From an uncultured Porphyromonas sp. (GTDB lineage Bacteria > Bacteroidota > Bacteroidia > Bacteroidales > Porphyromonadaceae): DNA of 5,454 nucleotides. The position numbers were made by a program, and so were the translations under genes. The stretch is taken from assembly GCA_945867245.1 (NCBI GenBank), contig CAMBHQ010000071.1, positions 1-5,454 on the forward strand. The letters run 5' to 3'. The notes below the pieces were generated by a model, which saw nothing but the letters and a program-made list of their open reading frames with translations, was not told where the DNA came from and did no database searches. Shown in pieces: positions 4,732 to 5,454 of the stretch. The first letter of the stretch is position 1; each line of letters begins with the position of its first letter.

Positions 4732-5454
4732 ATGAGCGTATTTACGAAATCGATGCTCTGTGTCGCTGCCTCTCTCGTTACGACGAGTGCGGTATTCGCA
4801 CAGGAAGCACAACGAGTAACAGGGGTAGTACGCGACGAGAAGGGCGAGCCCTTGATGGGTGCCCAGATTATTCCCGTCGGTGCGACTCATGCTGGTACGG
4901 TGGCAGACTTGGACGGTAAGTACACGGTCAATGTCCCCAAGGGCGTTAAACAGATTACCATATCCTATATGGGCTTTGCCTCCCAGACGATAGATATCTC
5001 GGGGCGCAAGGTTATCGATGTAGTCCTCAAGGAGGATAGCAAGGTCATCGAGACTGTCGTCGTTACGGCCCTCGGTATCAAGCGTAGCGAGAAGGCCCTA
5101 TCGTACAATGTGCAGCAGGTCAAGGGTAGCGATGTTTTGATTAGCAAGGACGCTAACTTCATCAACTCACTATCGGGTAAAGTAGCCGGGGTGAATATCA
5201 ATGCCAGTTCGTCTGGTGTCGGTGGTGCCTCCAAGGTAGTGATGCGTGGTACGCGCTCTATCGAGCAGTCCAGCAACGTACTCTACGTGGTTGATGGGGT
5301 GCCCATGTACAACCAGTCTGGCGAGGGTGGTGAAGGCTTTGATTCACGAGGCGCTAGCGAATCGGTAGCCGACATCAATCCCGAGGATATAGAGTCTATG
5401 AGCGTCCTCACCGGTGCTGCGGCTGCCGCTCTATACGGTACCAAGGCTGCCAAC
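4732..5454 (+). CDS. SusC/RagA family TonB-linked outer-membrane transporter (N-terminal part)
   Basis: The frame is open from the ATG at 4732 to the window edge (241 codons, no stop), so the gene is truncated only by the window. Residues 1-23 form a signal peptide with likely cleavage at AVFA|QEA (after A23). Residues about 28-100 form a carboxypeptidase-D-like regulatory domain (VTGVVRDEKGEPLMGA at 29-44, ending near DVVLKED). VVVTALGIKR (109-118) is the TonB-box-like region that opens the plug. LYVVDGVPM (184-192) and DINPEDIESMSVL (214-226), followed by AAAALYG (230-236), are the SusC/RagA plug signature. The protein should be an outer-membrane barrel of roughly 900-1,100 residues importing glycans or peptides with a SusD/RagB-like lipoprotein expected downstream. 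The substrate cannot be told from this part. The start fits the signal peptide and an A-rich leader. Confidence 0.93.
   Translation, partial: MSVFTKSMLCVAASLVTTSAVFAQEAQRVTGVVRDEKGEPLMGAQIIPVGATHAGTVADLDGKYTVNVPKGVKQITISYMGFASQTIDISGRKVIDVVLKEDSKVIETVVVTALGIKRSEKALSYNVQQVKGSDVLISKDANFINSLSGKVAGVNINASSSGVGGASKVVMRGTRSIEQSSNVLYVVDGVPMYNQSGEGGEGFDSRGASESVADINPEDIESMSVLTGAAAAALYGTKAAN

Noticed and set aside
4965..5276. Minus-strand open frame opposite the SusC/RagA gene
   Set aside because: The plus strand here encodes a clear TonB-box and plug region; the reverse frame is a shadow.
1..5454. CRISPR array, insertion sequence, tRNA or prophage genes
   Set aside because: No regularly spaced repeats, transposase motifs, terminal inverted repeats, tRNA-like T-arm or phage protein was seen on either strand.

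Overview
The window looks like a chromosomal segment of a Bacteroidales bacterium, most likely Porphyromonas or a close relative. The evidence is a SusC/RagA-type TonB-linked outer-membrane protein, a DUF4199-like membrane protein, Bacteroidetes-type promoter boxes (TAnnTTTG) on both sides of the main intergenic gap, start codons mostly without Shine-Dalgarno sequences, and a moderate G+C content. The genus is inferred from protein style and codon use, not from a database search.

Layout. Positions 1-4200 hold one tightly packed minus-strand gene string, read from right to left: dCMP deaminase (3733-4182), S41 carboxyl-terminal processing peptidase (2075-3706), 5-formyltetrahydrofolate cyclo-ligase (1549-2103), a four-helix DUF4199-like membrane protein (1002-1565), a DPM1/GtrB-like family 2 glycosyltransferase (30-983), and the first codons of a further gene (1-26). 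Gaps are 26 nt or less and two junctions overlap (29 nt and 17 nt), so the string is probably one operon. A good candidate promoter lies at 4206-4237. It places the deaminase start at the ATG at 4182 rather than at the in-frame GTG at 4233.

Positions 4183-4731 carry no convincing gene. They form a divergent intergenic region holding the operon promoter, several short inverted repeats (including two mutually exclusive hairpins and a pair of TGTACA boxes), an A/T-rich stretch, and a candidate promoter for the plus-strand gene. From 4732 to the right edge runs the first 241 codons of a SusC/RagA transporter: signal peptide, carboxypeptidase-D-like domain, TonB-box region and most of the plug. 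A SusD-like lipoprotein gene would be expected beyond the window.

How the genes fit together. The deaminase makes dUMP and the cyclo-ligase returns 5-formyl-THF to the active folate pool, so both can feed thymidylate synthesis. The peptidase, the membrane protein and the glycosyltransferase act in or at the envelope. The window is mostly ordinary housekeeping content. The parts that known features do not explain are the roughly 420-nt divergent intergenic region and the strong CTA-leucine/CTAG bias.
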